This document shows positions 23,580 to 34,275 of a stretch of 51,299 nucleotides of DNA, piece by piece. The first letter of the stretch is position 1. Each line of letters starts with the position of its first letter. Location of the stretch: assembly GCA_021372575.1 (NCBI GenBank), contig JAJFUE010000027.1, positions 1-51,299 of the forward strand, given 5' to 3'. The position numbers and the translations under genes are program-made. The notes under the pieces are model-generated. The model searched no databases. It was not told the origin of the DNA and worked only from the letters and a program-made list of their open reading frames with translations. The stretch comes from a bacterium (GTDB lineage Bacteria > Sumerlaeota > Sumerlaeia > MVZB01).

Positions 23580-26500
23580 TCACCATCCTGTGTTGTTGTA
23601 TTCGGGGAATCCGTTGTCCGGGAAGATGACCCGGCCGGTCTCGGGGTCGATCGGCGGCTGCGGCAGGATCTTCTCGAGGATGTCGAGCACGGTGCCGACC
23701 ACGCCGATGGCCTCCTTGCCGAACTCATAGCCGGCCGTCGGCAGGTCGCCGTTGTAAAGCGCCTTGCCGCCCTTGTAAATCCCGCTGCCGGGCGCGCCGG
23801 GGATTTCGGAGTAGGTCTCGACGCCGCCGATCGTCGTGTCCTTGATGAACTGGGCCGTGTCCTCGCCGAACGAGGCGTCGCTCATGTTTGTCGGCATGGT
23901 GCAGCTGTTGAGGTCGGCCGTTCCGCTCATGATGTCGAGCCCGAACGGATCGATTTCATTGACCGGATTGTTGCGCGCGTAGCGGTAAAGGTTCGTGCCG
24001 CCCGAGATGCCGGCCGGGTCGCGCTGAATGAACCGGCCCGTGCGCGCGTCATAGTGGCGGCGCCGCATGAGATACAATCCGTCGCCGTCATCGACCACGC
24101 CGACCGCGCCGCAGAACGTGAACGGATTGTAAATCGTCCCGGTCTGATTGCAGACAAGGCCTTCGGGGTTATAGGCATATGCCGCGGCCACGTTGCCGGC
24201 GCCGTCGGTCAGGGCCAGCACGTCGCCCTTCGGCGAGCAGTGATAGTAATACGTCTGCCCCGCGGCCGTGCGCATCGCGAACAGCCGCCAGCCTGCGTAG
24301 ATATACATCACGGTGACGTTGTTTTTCTTGTCTGTCTCGAACAGCAGGCGCCCTTCGGAGTCGTGGTAATAGTTGCGGACGTGATTCCCCGTCGCCGAAC
24401 GCACGCGCCGGCCGAGCGCGTCGTATGTGAACGCCGTCTCGACGCCGTTGCGCGTGACGCGCGTCAGCCTGTTTTCCGGGTCGTACTGGCCGCTCCATGA
24501 GCGCGCCCCCGTCACCGACGCCAGGTTGCCGTCGAGGTCGTATTGATACGCGGCGCCACCGCATTGCACGATCTGATTCAGCTTGTTGTAGGTCGCCGTC
24601 CGCGCCTGCGTGGCGATGATCGGCGACAGCGGCAGCGTCGAGTTCTCCTGCGTGATGTTGCCGTTCGCGTTATAGGCGTACGCGGATTCGATAAACGGCG
24701 CGGCAGCGCCTTTGCGCGCGCTGAACGCCGTCACGCGATTGGCCGCGTCGAACGTCGATGCGGACGCAACAGCATTGGGTCTCGCCACCGCCGTGACGTT
24801 GCCGGCCGGGTCGAGCGTGATCGTCGAGGTCGAGCCGTTGATTGCGATCTTCGTCAGGCGGTTGCGCGAATCATATCCGTAATCGACAACCAGTAGGCCG
24901 CCGGGATAGACGATGCGCGTCGGATTCCCCTGCGCGTCGCGGGTGTAATTGACCGCGAGGCCGGTGCCGTAACCCTCGCGAACGATCCGCTGGCACGAAT
25001 CGTACAGGAACCACATCGATTCCTCGGGCGAACGGCCCGTCGCCGACGTCAGCCGCCCGTCGGCGTCGTGCTCGAACTGCGCGACCAGCGTCCCGTCATG
25101 CAGCTTGCGGGCGATCCTGCCGTCGGCGGTGTATTGGTACGAGACCGTCTGGCCGCGCGAATTCTTGAACGAGGCGACCCGGCCGAGCGTGTCGCGCGTG
25201 ATCGTCATGCGGTTGCCGAGTTCGTCCTGCATCGCGATCAGGCGATTGGCCGCGTCGTAGCCGAAGCGGTGCCGGTTGCCGCGCTCATCCGTCAGCGTCA
25301 GCAGGTTCCACGAATTGTCGAACACGCGCGAGATGGAATTCCCCAAACGATCAACTGCCCTGACCTGCCGGTTGATCGCGTCGTATTCGAACCTCGTCAC
25401 GCGCCCGAGCGGGTCGGTGCGCGTCGTCAGGTTGTCGTTGGCGTCGTAGGCAATCTTGTGCCTTTCGTTCGCGCCGTTGCGGAACGCGATCACGTCCATC
25501 ACCATGTTGCGCGTCACCGAGGTCATGTGGTCGTTCTCGTCGATCGTGGCGATGCGCGTGCATGGGATGTAAATGTGGCCCAGGAACGAATGGTCGGGGT
25601 GGGTGAGCTTGGTGATCCGCCCGTTGGCGTCGTATTCCATCCGGGTCTTGTTGCCCCGGCGGTCGGTCACCGCGATGCAGCGGATTCCCTGCGCGTCGTA
25701 TTCCATGACGTCGGCGTTCCCGAGCGGATCGATCGTCTTCTTCAGGTTCCCGAACGCGTCGTATTCGAAGCGCGTCGTGTTGCCCATCGCCGTTTGGGTC
25801 GAGGTCAGCTGCCCGAGCGCGTTGTAGGCCATCCGTGTTTTGCCGCCGCCGGGGCTCGTGATGGTGAGTACGTTCCCGGCCGCGTCGTGCGTGTATGAGG
25901 TCGTCTGGCCGAGCGCGTCGCGCATCGAGGTCTTGTTGCCCTTGGCATCGTAGGTCCAGGCCGTGCGGGCACCCGTCGGGTCGGTGCGCGAAATCAGGTT
26001 CCCGGCCGCGTCGTACTGGGACGTCGTGATCCCGCCCCGCGGCCCGATCGATTTGGTCAGCCGCCCGTTCGTGTATTCCCGCGCCGTGACATGCCCGAGG
26101 TGATTTTGAATGCGCACGGTCTGGCCGGCGGCGTTGAACGTGTGCGTCGTCAGCCGATCGAGCGGATCGGTGACGAGCGTGCATGTCGTCGTTGGCTTGG
26201 TGTAGCGCGTCGTGTGGCCGGCCGCGTTCGTGATGCTTGCGATCTCGGAGCGGCCGTTGGCGCTGCGATACTCGAACTGGGTGATCTTGCTGTTGACCTT
26301 GATTCGGCTGATCAGCCCGCCGCCCGTTCCATACGTGTATTCGATGCGCGTGCCGAGCGGATCAACCGATGCGGTCAGGTTGCTGTTCGGGTCATATTCG
26401 AACGTCGCCTGCCTGCCGCCCGGCAGCGCGATCTTCGTACAAAGCCAGTTGCCGTCATACGTGAACGAGGTCTTGCGTCCGGCCGCGTCGGTCAGGTCCT

Positions 26501-27788
26501 TGATCGCCCAGAACGCCGGCGCCGTGGTCGCCGTGTCGTTCATGTAGGTGAACGCGATGGACTTGCCGAAGCGGTCCGTGATCCGGTCGAGGCGCCCCAG
26601 CTTGGGCGCGTAGTCGGCGGACTTGACCGCGAAGCGATACGTCATGTGGTCCCGGTCGCGCGTGAGCAGCCAATAATCCTTCGCGCTGCTCAGGACCAGC
26701 TTGTCGCGGTTGGCCGGATTGACGGGACGGAAAACAAATCCCGTTCCGGCCACGTCGTCGTAGCCGTTATAGGCGAGCTTCTCGCCCGTCCCGGTGTAGA
26801 ACGCGACGGCGTTGGGGATCGCGTCGGCGATCGTCGGCGCGCCGGTCAGCACCGCGGTCGAGGTGTAACGCCATTCGTGTTCGAAGCGCCACAATACGCC
26901 GAACATGCCGACCGGCCGGTCCTGCCCGCCCACCTGCGAGTTGTAGCTGCGCGTGATCGACACCTTCGGCCCGAGCCCCTCGTATGAAAAATCCGTGTCG
27001 CGCACGAACAGGTTGAGCGTGTCGAGATTGACGTTGTAGATCGGAAGGCCGTTCACCGAGCAGCGGCCCGGCCCGCCGCCGTCGTCGCCCGGTTCGTCAT
27101 TATCGCCGTCCTCGGGCGCGTCTTCCGGTTCTTCGTCGCGGCCTTCGCCGTCGTCGTACGACGTGTCCTTGTGGTCGTCAGGGCTGCCCGCCTGCTCGCT
27201 GGGGGACTCCGAGTAAGGCCGTGTCCAGAATTCGAAATCGACATAAATCTGGATCTGCGGCACGCCCATCGCCGTGTAGCCGACATATCGCAGTTTGAAC
27301 GGCGTGAAGGCGCGCGTGTAATATCCGGCGGCCGCGACCGTCAGGCCCAGTCCGCCGATGTCGGGATACCAGCGTGTCGCCTGGCTCACGGAGACGTCCT
27401 GGAAATCGTCGGACCGGTAGGCATACACCGACATCTGGTTGGCGCCGTACCAACCGCTGCCGGCGCTGCCGGTCGCGGGCTGCGGGCGCGCGGCGAGGCA
27501 CCATCGCGAATGCCGGTCGCTGCACGTTCCCAGGTAGCTGAAGAAATACGACGGCACGGTGTGGCCGGGGAACGACCACGAGTCCTGGTAAAAGTTGGTC
27601 CCCGTCAGGATCACGCTGCCGACGTTTTGCATCGACCAGGCGATCTTGTCGCCGGCGGGCGTTTGTGAAATGACGCTGACGTCGGCGCGCGCGGCGGGAG
27701 CAATCAGGACGAGGGCCAGTGCAAACCACGCCCTGCCCGTCCTCACCACCGCCTCGAGGCCCGAGGAAAAACCATGAAATTTCATCAT
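23580..27788 (-). CDS. Secreted RHS/YD-repeat protein with variable C-terminal tip
   Basis: About 1402 residues from the ATG at 27788 (another ATG follows). A signal peptide (to A-A-R-A) leads into a 220-residue domain of unknown type, an Asp/Glu-rich segment (D-E-E-P-E-D-A-P-E-D-G-D) that may bind calcium, then an RHS entry domain (N-L-F-V-R-D-T-D-F-S-Y-E-G-L-G-P). Dozens of YD repeats follow (such as Y-D-A-A-G-N-L-I-S-R). The core ends with N-L-Y-R-Y-A-R-N-N-P-V-N-E-I-D-P-F-G-L-D near residue 1285. The last 117 residues are a separate tip. In this superfamily the shell encloses a tip that is often a toxin. I do not recognise the tip's activity. No classic immunity gene is obvious. Confidence 0.9.
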   Translation of the reverse strand: MMKFHGFSSGLEAVVRTGRAWFALALVLIAPAARADVSVISQTPAGDKIAWSMQNVGSVILTGTNFYQDSWSFPGHTVPSYFFSYLGTCSDRHSRWCLAARPQPATGSAGSGWYGANQMSVYAYRSDDFQDVSVSQATRWYPDIGGLGLTVAAAGYYTRAFTPFKLRYVGYTAMGVPQIQIYVDFEFWTRPYSESPSEQAGSPDDHKDTSYDDGEGRDEEPEDAPEDGDNDEPGDDGGGPGRCSVNGLPIYNVNLDTLNLFVRDTDFSYEGLGPKVSITRSYNSQVGGQDRPVGMFGVLWRFEHEWRYTSTAVLTGAPTIADAIPNAVAFYTGTGEKLAYNGYDDVAGTGFVFRPVNPANRDKLVLSSAKDYWLLTRDRDHMTYRFAVKSADYAPKLGRLDRITDRFGKSIAFTYMNDTATTAPAFWAIKDLTDAAGRKTSFTYDGNWLCTKIALPGGRQATFEYDPNSNLTASVDPLGTRIEYTYGTGGGLISRIKVNSKITQFEYRSANGRSEIASITNAAGHTTRYTKPTTTCTLVTDPLDRLTTHTFNAAGQTVRIQNHLGHVTAREYTNGRLTKSIGPRGGITTSQYDAAGNLISRTDPTGARTAWTYDAKGNKTSMRDALGQTTSYTHDAAGNVLTITSPGGGKTRMAYNALGQLTSTQTAMGNTTRFEYDAFGNLKKTIDPLGNADVMEYDAQGIRCIAVTDRRGNKTRMEYDANGRITKLTHPDHSFLGHIYIPCTRIATIDENDHMTSVTRNMVMDVIAFRNGANERHKIAYDANDNLTTRTDPLGRVTRFEYDAINRQVRAVDRLGNSISRVFDNSWNLLTLTDERGNRHRFGYDAANRLIAMQDELGNRMTITRDTLGRVASFKNSRGQTVSYQYTADGRIARKLHDGTLVAQFEHDADGRLTSATGRSPEESMWFLYDSCQRIVREGYGTGLAVNYTRDAQGNPTRIVYPGGLLVVDYGYDSRNRLTKIAINGSTSTITLDPAGNVTAVARPNAVASASTFDAANRVTAFSARKGAAAPFIESAYAYNANGNITQENSTLPLSPIIATQARTATYNKLNQIVQCGGAAYQYDLDGNLASVTGARSWSGQYDPENRLTRVTRNGVETAFTYDALGRRVRSATGNHVRNYYHDSEGRLLFETDKKNNVTVMYIYAGWRLFAMRTAAGQTYYYHCSPKGDVLALTDGAGNVAAAYAYNPEGLVCNQTGTIYNPFTFCGAVGVVDDGDGLYLMRRRHYDARTGRFIQRDPAGISGGTNLYRYARNNPVNEIDPFGLDIMSGTADLNSCTMPTNMSDASFGEDTAQFIKDTTIGGVETYSEIPGAPGSGIYKGGKALYNGDLPTAGYEFGKEAIGVVGTVLDILEKILPQPPIDPETGRVIFPDNGFPEYNNTGW

Positions 27789-27924
27789 GAACCCGGCCGA
27801 ATGGAATTTGGTCGCCAATCGGGGACACAAATTGGCATGACATCGAATCCGATGCTCGGCAAACCCGCGCGATTGGTCAAGCGGATAGTGAACGAACGGC
27901 TGATGACTCGAAAAATGGCCGCGT

Positions 27925-28857
27925 CTATCTCCGGGCTGCTTCGCGCAGCAGTTCCACGTCGCGCAGCGGCGGCTCGCCGAACAGCCGCTTGTAATCGCGG
28001 TTGAAATGCGAGGCGTCTTCGTAGCCGACCCGGAACCCCGCCTGCGCCGCGTCGAGATCCTCGCCGAGCATCAGGCGGCGCGCCTCATGCAGCCGGAGCT
28101 TCTTCTGAAACTGAAGCGGGCTCATCGCGGTGACGGTCTTGAAATGATGATGGAAACTGGAGACGCTCATGCCGAGTTTTCGCGCCATGCTCTCAATCCG
28201 AAGCGGCTGGTCGAAGCTCTGGCGGAGCAATCCGATCGCGCGGGCGATATATTGGGTTCGGCCGCTCGACGCCACAAGTTGCCGAAGCCGGTCGCCCTGC
28301 TCTCCCATGAGCAGCCGGTAGATGATCTCCCGAGTCACGAGCGGCGCCAGGACCCGGAACTCGGCCGGGGAATCGAGCAGCCTGACGAGCCGCACAATCG
28401 CATCCAGCAGTCCCGCGTCGAGCCTGCTCACATCCATGGCATTCATATCGGTTTCACGATGCGTCTGCGAACGGGCTTCGATCATCAGCGACGCAATGAG
28501 TGTGGGATCGAGGTCGAGCCGCAGGCCGAGAAACGGTTTTTCCCGCGTCGCCTCGACGATCCGGGCGGCGGCCGGCAACTCGACGCATGCGATCAGGTAG
28601 TGAGCCGCGTCATAGTGGTAACGTCTCGAACCGACTAGAACGTCCTTGCTCCCCTGGGCGATCACGCACAGCATCGGCTCATAGACCAGTTGAACCGGCT
28701 TCGAGGGAGAGGAATAGCGTGAGAGGTAAAGGCCCGGCTGGGTCTCGAGCGACGCATCCTCGGGAACGGCCCGCAGAATCCGCTCCGCCAGTTCGTCCCG
28801 GTCGGTCTGCATTCTTCGGGCGTCGCGATCGGCGGATTGTGAGCTCTTCGACGCCAT
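27925..28857 (-). CDS. AraC-family transcriptional regulator
   Basis: 310 residues. Residues about 35-200 are an AraC_N-type cupin sensor domain (P-M-L-C-V-I-A-Q-G-S-K and the Y-L-I-A-C-V-E-L-P strand). Residues about 205-305 carry two helix-turn-helix units: I-E-S-M-A-R-K-L-G-M-S-V-S-S-F-H-H-H-F-K and the A-Q-A-G-F-R-V-G-Y-E-D-A-S-H-F-N-R-D-Y-K recognition unit. This subfamily usually stands next to aldo/keto reductase and short oxidoreductase genes. Here it is five bases downstream of the flavoprotein gene at the end of the five-gene redox cassette, so it probably controls that cassette. The effector is unknown. Confidence 0.93.
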   Translation of the reverse strand: MASKSSQSADRDARRMQTDRDELAERILRAVPEDASLETQPGLYLSRYSSPSKPVQLVYEPMLCVIAQGSKDVLVGSRRYHYDAAHYLIACVELPAAARIVEATREKPFLGLRLDLDPTLIASLMIEARSQTHRETDMNAMDVSRLDAGLLDAIVRLVRLLDSPAEFRVLAPLVTREIIYRLLMGEQGDRLRQLVASSGRTQYIARAIGLLRQSFDQPLRIESMARKLGMSVSSFHHHFKTVTAMSPLQFQKKLRLHEARRLMLGEDLDAAQAGFRVGYEDASHFNRDYKRLFGEPPLRDVELLREAARR

Positions 28858-28862
28858 CGGTG

Positions 28863-29399
28863 TTACGCCTTTTTCCCCATTTCATACGCTTGCTTCATGG
28901 CCGGGCTTGTCTTGATGTCGCCCACCTTCCACGCGCCGACTCCATATATGATACCCTTTTCCTTGGCTCCCGTCAGGCATGAGGTGAAGCCCCGGAATCC
29001 CTCGAGCGTTCTCTCCAGCGCCGGCTTGCTGCTGACGGCCGCCGTCATGATGAAATAAAAGTCCTTGTTGCTGATCTCGGCATAGCGGGCGCAGGTCCGG
29101 TCGATCAGGGTCTTCATCTGCCCGCACATCGTGTAAAAATAGACCGGCGTGGCCATTACGATCGCGTCGGCCGCGATCATTTTCTCCAGCACCTCGGCCA
29201 TGTCGTCCTTCTGCGAGCACTTTTTCCCGTTGAAACAGGCGCCGCACCCGGTGCAGTAGCCGATCTTCTTGTCCTTGAAATAGATTTTCTCCGCCTCGTG
29301 CCCGGCTTCCGCCGCTCCCTTTATAAATTGGTCGCACAGCAAGTCGGAATTGCCGCCCTTGCGCGGACTGGATGATATCACCAGGACTTTCTTGCTCAT
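28863..29399 (-). CDS. Iron-sulfur flavoprotein-like NADPH-dependent FMN reductase
   Basis: 178 residues. S-S-S-P-R-K-G-G-N-S near residue 9 is the FMN phosphate loop of the flavodoxin-like family, and T-P-V-Y-F-Y-T-M-C is the isoalloxazine loop. Cysteines 49, 52, 55 and 61 form C-T-G-C-G-A-C-x5-C, which matches the cluster-binding pattern of Isf-type iron-sulfur flavoproteins. It should pass electrons between an iron-sulfur protein or NAD(P)H and a small acceptor. It sits in a minus-strand set with DUF362, aldo/keto reductase and cupin genes. Its base composition is less G+C-rich than most of the window. Confidence 0.9.
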   Translation of the reverse strand: MSKKVLVISSSPRKGGNSDLLCDQFIKGAAEAGHEAEKIYFKDKKIGYCTGCGACFNGKKCSQKDDMAEVLEKMIAADAIVMATPVYFYTMCGQMKTLIDRTCARYAEISNKDFYFIMTAAVSSKPALERTLEGFRGFTSCLTGAKEKGIIYGVGAWKVGDIKTSPAMKQAYEMGKKA

Positions 29400-29415
29400 T
29401 GTAAACGCGCACCTT

Positions 29416-30396
29416 TCAAATAGTGATCAACTTATACTGATCGTTGCCCATGTTCAGCTCTTTCATATATGACAGCTGGCGCAGGCCCTTGCGGGATTCA
29501 ATGCGTTCCTTGAGGTCGTGAAGTTCCGCTTCGGGCAACTGATACACCATGTCGATGGAAGCTTGATCCACGGCCAGCAGATCGGTGGAAGCCAGGATGC
29601 CCAGGTCGCGCGCCTTGACCGGAGCAGCCGCGGTGCCGGCGCAGTCGCAATCCACCGACATATTGCGCAGCACATTGATAAACACGATTCTCCTGCCGAA
29701 GTGATCGATCGTGGCTTTTGCCGACTCCACCATGTTTTCCTGGAAAGGTTCGCCTTTAAGCCAGAGCTCGTAATTGTCGTTGTCAGGGGCGGCGTGGACC
29801 ATTTTCTTGCCGATCGCCCCATCCGCGCAGCCGATGGCGATATTCTTCAAGGAACCACCGAAGCCGCCCATGAGGTGTCCCTTGAAATGAGTCAGCACCA
29901 CCATCGAGTCGTAATCAAGCATATGTTTGCCGACTGATATTTGCTTGAAGTGTTTGCCGCCTGTGACGGGAAGCATCACGGCCCCGTCCTCGTCCATGAT
30001 GTCCACCGGGCAGAAATCCCAGCCGTTGATCTTGATCGTTTCGCGATGATCCGCCGTGGTAAATCGTTTGCCCTTATACAGGGTGTTGGTTTCCACCAGG
30101 GTGCTGTTGGGAATATGCTGCTGCAGGGCTTTCACCATATCCCGCGGCAGGATGTTTGGCCCGTGCGGCTCGCCGGTGTGGATTTTGATGGCGACCCTTC
30201 CCGTCATGCCCTGATTGATCTTCGAATAGACTTTCAGCAGTCCATCGGCGCTGATGTCTTTCGTGAAGAACACCTTTGATTTGTTCGATGCCGGCGCGGC
30301 GGTGCCGCCGAGCGATTCGCAACCGGCAATGGTTGCCGTGCCCAACGCAATGGCGGTTGTCTTGAGAAAAGTTCGGCGGGAAATCTCGTCATGCAT
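29416..30396 (-). CDS. DUF362 protein with Tat lipoprotein signal
   Basis: 326 residues. The N-terminus has a Tat signal, S-R-R-T-F-L-K (6-12), and a lipobox I-A-G-C with Cys26, so the folded protein is exported and anchored. The body matches DUF362, with I-H-T-G-E-P-H-G-P-N, K-G-H-L-M-G-G-F-G-G-S-L-K-N, and the C-D-C-A-G motif near residue 250. Other DUF362 proteins often carry ferredoxin-type clusters; here only C-D-C-A-G is visible, so cluster binding is uncertain. The Tat signal suggests a cofactor is inserted before export. Two counted 60-base samples gave 53% and 48% G+C, against 67% in the C25 gene. Confidence 0.85.
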   Translation of the reverse strand: MHDEISRRTFLKTTAIALGTATIAGCESLGGTAAPASNKSKVFFTKDISADGLLKVYSKINQGMTGRVAIKIHTGEPHGPNILPRDMVKALQQHIPNSTLVETNTLYKGKRFTTADHRETIKINGWDFCPVDIMDEDGAVMLPVTGGKHFKQISVGKHMLDYDSMVVLTHFKGHLMGGFGGSLKNIAIGCADGAIGKKMVHAAPDNDNYELWLKGEPFQENMVESAKATIDHFGRRIVFINVLRNMSVDCDCAGTAAAPVKARDLGILASTDLLAVDQASIDMVYQLPEAELHDLKERIESRKGLRQLSYMKELNMGNDQYKLITI

Positions 30397-30426
30397 ATTG
30401 CTCGATGTTCCTTTCTCTATAAAGGG

Positions 30427-31817
<1,391 letters not shown>

Positions 31818-32160
31818 GATGGCCAACCCGTCCCTGGCAATCTCAGCGCCGGTTCCCGGGGGGATCCGCCGCCGATGCGCGGGAGCCGAAAACGACCCCC
31901 TCATCCATGACGAAGTATATATGCCATTGGGATGGATGCGGTAGAACGCCGATGGAAGATTATTGAACAATCCTGCAAATTCTTCGATCCAGAGGCGCGG
32001 ACGAAACCAATCGCGGCGGCGGCGTGTTCATCGTTGCCCGATACCCGCGGGCGCTGCGCAGGGCTGCCGTGTCTGGCGCCCCGTTCATGGACCGGTTTCT
32101 TCGCGGTGTTTGGTGTTTGCAGTCCGCCGGCGTTTTTCAGGCCTGCGCCTTTGGCCGGGA
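31818..32160. other. Intergenic region upstream of the cupin operon
   Basis: 343 bases without a convincing gene. It should hold the promoter of the redox cassette; an A+T-rich patch (CATATATAC on the minus strand near 31913-31921) is the most promoter-like stretch. I see no clear terminator for folE, whose stop lies at the right edge. Confidence 0.4.
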
Positions 32161-32784
32161 TTACGGAATGATGCGCATCCCCGCCAGGCCGAGGAACTCC
32201 TCGCGTGTTTTTCGGTTTTCCCTGAAAGCGCCGGTCATCTCGCTCGTCAGGGTGAGGCTGGACTCTTTTTCCACGCCGCGCATCATCATGCACAGATGGT
32301 GGGCTTCCATCACGATGGCCACGCCGCGCGGGTTGAGAACCTGATTCAGCGCCGCTGCGATCTGCTGCGTGAGCCGCTCCTGGATTTGCAGGCGGCGCGC
32401 GAACATATCGACGATGCGCGGGATCTTGGAGAGCCCGATCACGCGGCCGTTCGGGATGTAGCCCACATGGCAGATCCCGAAGAACGGGAGCATGTGGTGC
32501 TCGCACATCGAGAAGAACCGAATATTCTTGACGGCAACGATTTCGCCGCATTTCTCATCGAAGATCGCCGAGTTGACGAGTTCGTCGAGATCGGTTTGAT
32601 AGCCCTGCGTGAGGAACCGCCACGATCTGGCAACGCGTTCGGGCGTTCGCGCCAGCCCTTCGCGCCCGGGATCTTCTCCGATCGCGATGATCGTTTCCCG
32701 CGCGGCTTCGACGAGCCGGTCGTCAGGCGCGGCTTCCGGCGCATCCAAGGCTCCAATGTGGGGAACTGCCGTTGTGATCTGCAC
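32161..32784 (-). CDS. folE: GTP cyclohydrolase I
   Basis: 207 residues from GTG at 32784, chosen because AAAGGG lies eight bases upstream and upstream codons look non-coding. The zinc site is complete: S-M-C-E-H-H-M with Cys and His, and H-H-L-C-M-M-M with the second Cys. R-T-P-E-R-V-A near residue 45, [15 protein letters not shown] and S-L-T-L-T-S are family signatures. It converts GTP to dihydroneopterin triphosphate for folate or related pterins. It is the last gene of a minus-strand set containing glyA, which also belongs to one-carbon metabolism. Confidence 0.95.
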   Translation of the reverse strand: MQITTAVPHIGALDAPEAAPDDRLVEAARETIIAIGEDPGREGLARTPERVARSWRFLTQGYQTDLDELVNSAIFDEKCGEIVAVKNIRFFSMCEHHMLPFFGICHVGYIPNGRVIGLSKIPRIVDMFARRLQIQERLTQQIAAALNQVLNPRGVAIVMEAHHLCMMMRGVEKESSLTLTSEMTGAFRENRKTREEFLGLAGMRIIP

Positions 32785-32815
32785 GAAAATTGCCCTTTCA
32801 ATGCCCCGAGTGACG

Positions 32816-33424
32816 TCAGGCCTGGCGGGGGCGCTTGCGGCTGGCGATCCAAAACCTGTTGAGCGGCAGGTCGCGCCGCTCGACCGAATTAAAGTTTTTG
32901 CGGAGGAACAAGTCGATTGTGCCGGTGGCGGTCTTGCCGCGGTCATGCGTGCTGCCGTGGAGTTCCAGGTGTATGTTGTCGATGACATCAAACCCGTGGC
33001 CGTTGAAATCGGCGATCAGCAGTTTGCCGTCCGGTTTCAGGACGCGCGTCAGCTCTTCGAGCACGTGCACCGGATTGGCCATGTGGTGCATGGCGTTGGC
33101 GGTGGCGATGCTCTCCACGCTATCGGTCCCGAAATCAAGGCGGCCCGCGTCCATGACGCGGAATTCCGCGACGTCGTGAACGAAATCGATCAGCCGGTCA
33201 TGCGTTTCGCGAATCGTGCGCTCATCGATGTCGCAGGAAATGACGTAATAGCCCGCATCGGCCAAGGCCAGCAGCATGCGTCCCGAGCCGGTCGCCACAT
33301 CCAGCACGAATGCGTTCTTGTTGAATTGGGCGAGCCGCACCGCCTCGCGATTCTCGTCCAGAAGATCGTAACCGAGCGCGATCAGTTTCTTGTCATGCTC
33401 GGTTCGGGGGTAGGAGGCGCTCAT
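32816..33424 (-). CDS. Class I SAM-dependent methyltransferase
   Basis: 202 residues. [12 protein letters not shown] (40-51) is motif I for SAM binding, V-I-S-C-D-I-D-E is motif II, and [10 protein letters not shown] follows as the post-III segment of ubiE-like enzymes. No substrate domain is visible. It has 16 bases to pssA upstream and 31 to folE downstream, so it shares their transcript. A role in lipid or cofactor methylation would suit the neighbours but is not proven. Confidence 0.88.
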   Translation of the reverse strand: MSASYPRTEHDKKLIALGYDLLDENREAVRLAQFNKNAFVLDVATGSGRMLLALADAGYYVISCDIDERTIRETHDRLIDFVHDVAEFRVMDAGRLDFGTDSVESIATANAMHHMANPVHVLEELTRVLKPDGKLLIADFNGHGFDVIDNIHLELHGSTHDRGKTATGTIDLFLRKNFNSVERRDLPLNRFWIASRKRPRQA

Positions 33425-33440
33425 GTTGCCCGTCTTTCAT

Positions 33441-34244
33441 TCAGGAATGCGATCGAGAATCGTGAACGACGGCGTTTGCGCGCCCTCGATGCCCGATCGC
33501 GAGTCTCGTCGCCGCCGCAATCACCCCGATCCCGATGTAACCCCAGATCCCGGCCATGAGCAGGACGTTCAGGCGCTCCTTCAGCAAAAACAACAGGCTG
33601 GCTACGACCACGACCGTGACCAGGATTTCAAACGGCTGCCGGTTGGAGAGCTTGAAGCTTTTCAGCCCGAGATACGGCACCTTGCTCACCATGAGCGTCC
33701 CGAGCACGACCATCAGCGGCGCCAGGATCGGTTCGATGCGCAAATGGAACGGCTCGAGCCGGGACTCGAGCCACGGCATGTCGTTCAGGACCCAGATGAT
33801 CGAAATCACCGCCAGCGCGGCCCCGGGAATCGGAATGCCGGAGAATTTCTTGCTTTCCTCGCGCGTGGCCTGGACGTTGAACCGCGCCAGGCGCAGCGCC
33901 CCGCAGATCACGTAAAACGCGCAGACCGTCGTGGCCGCGCCCGTGGGTACCGCGCCGTGGAGCCGGTGATAGGCCAGCAGCGCCGGCGCCACGCCGAACG
34001 CCACGAGGTCCGCCAGCGAATCCAGGTTCAGGCCGAAAAAGCTTTGGCTGTTGGTCAGCCGGGCAATGAACCCGTCCGACACGTCGAGGAATGCCGACAG
34101 CAGGATCAGCAGGCATGCCTGCTCGATGTGGTGGGACGGAACATTGCCCGCGCCGTTGTTGCCGTAAACATGAAAGATGGCGCACATGCCGCAAAACAGG
34201 CTGGCCGACGTAAACAGGTTGGGCAGGATGATGACTTTGCGCAT
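33441..34244 (-). CDS. pssA: CDP-diacylglycerol-serine O-phosphatidyltransferase
   Basis: 267 residues from the ATG at 34244, which has AAAGG eight bases upstream; an in-frame ATG at 34274 has no good site. The CDP-alcohol phosphotransferase motif D-G-x2-A-R-x8-G-x3-D-x3-D is complete: D-G-F-I-A-R-L-T-N-S-Q-S-F-F-G-L-N-L-D-S and then L-A-D. About seven membrane helices are visible. The N-terminal L-P-N-L-F-T-S-A-S-L-F-C-G pattern is typical of the bacterial PssA type II group. It makes phosphatidylserine, the precursor of phosphatidylethanolamine, which fits a Gram-negative membrane. Confidence 0.93.
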   Translation of the reverse strand: MRKVIILPNLFTSASLFCGMCAIFHVYGNNGAGNVPSHHIEQACLLILLSAFLDVSDGFIARLTNSQSFFGLNLDSLADLVAFGVAPALLAYHRLHGAVPTGAATTVCAFYVICGALRLARFNVQATREESKKFSGIPIPGAALAVISIIWVLNDMPWLESRLEPFHLRIEPILAPLMVVLGTLMVSKVPYLGLKSFKLSNRQPFEILVTVVVVASLLFLLKERLNVLLMAGIWGYIGIGVIAAATRLAIGHRGRANAVVHDSRSHS

Positions 34245-34275
34245 GCGCGCGCCTTTCGGGTCAATGGGTCTCATT

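Noticed and set aside
31818-31970. N-terminal extension of the cupin protein to an ATG at 31970
   Set aside because: Extra residues look non-coding and the family begins near the ATG at 31817.
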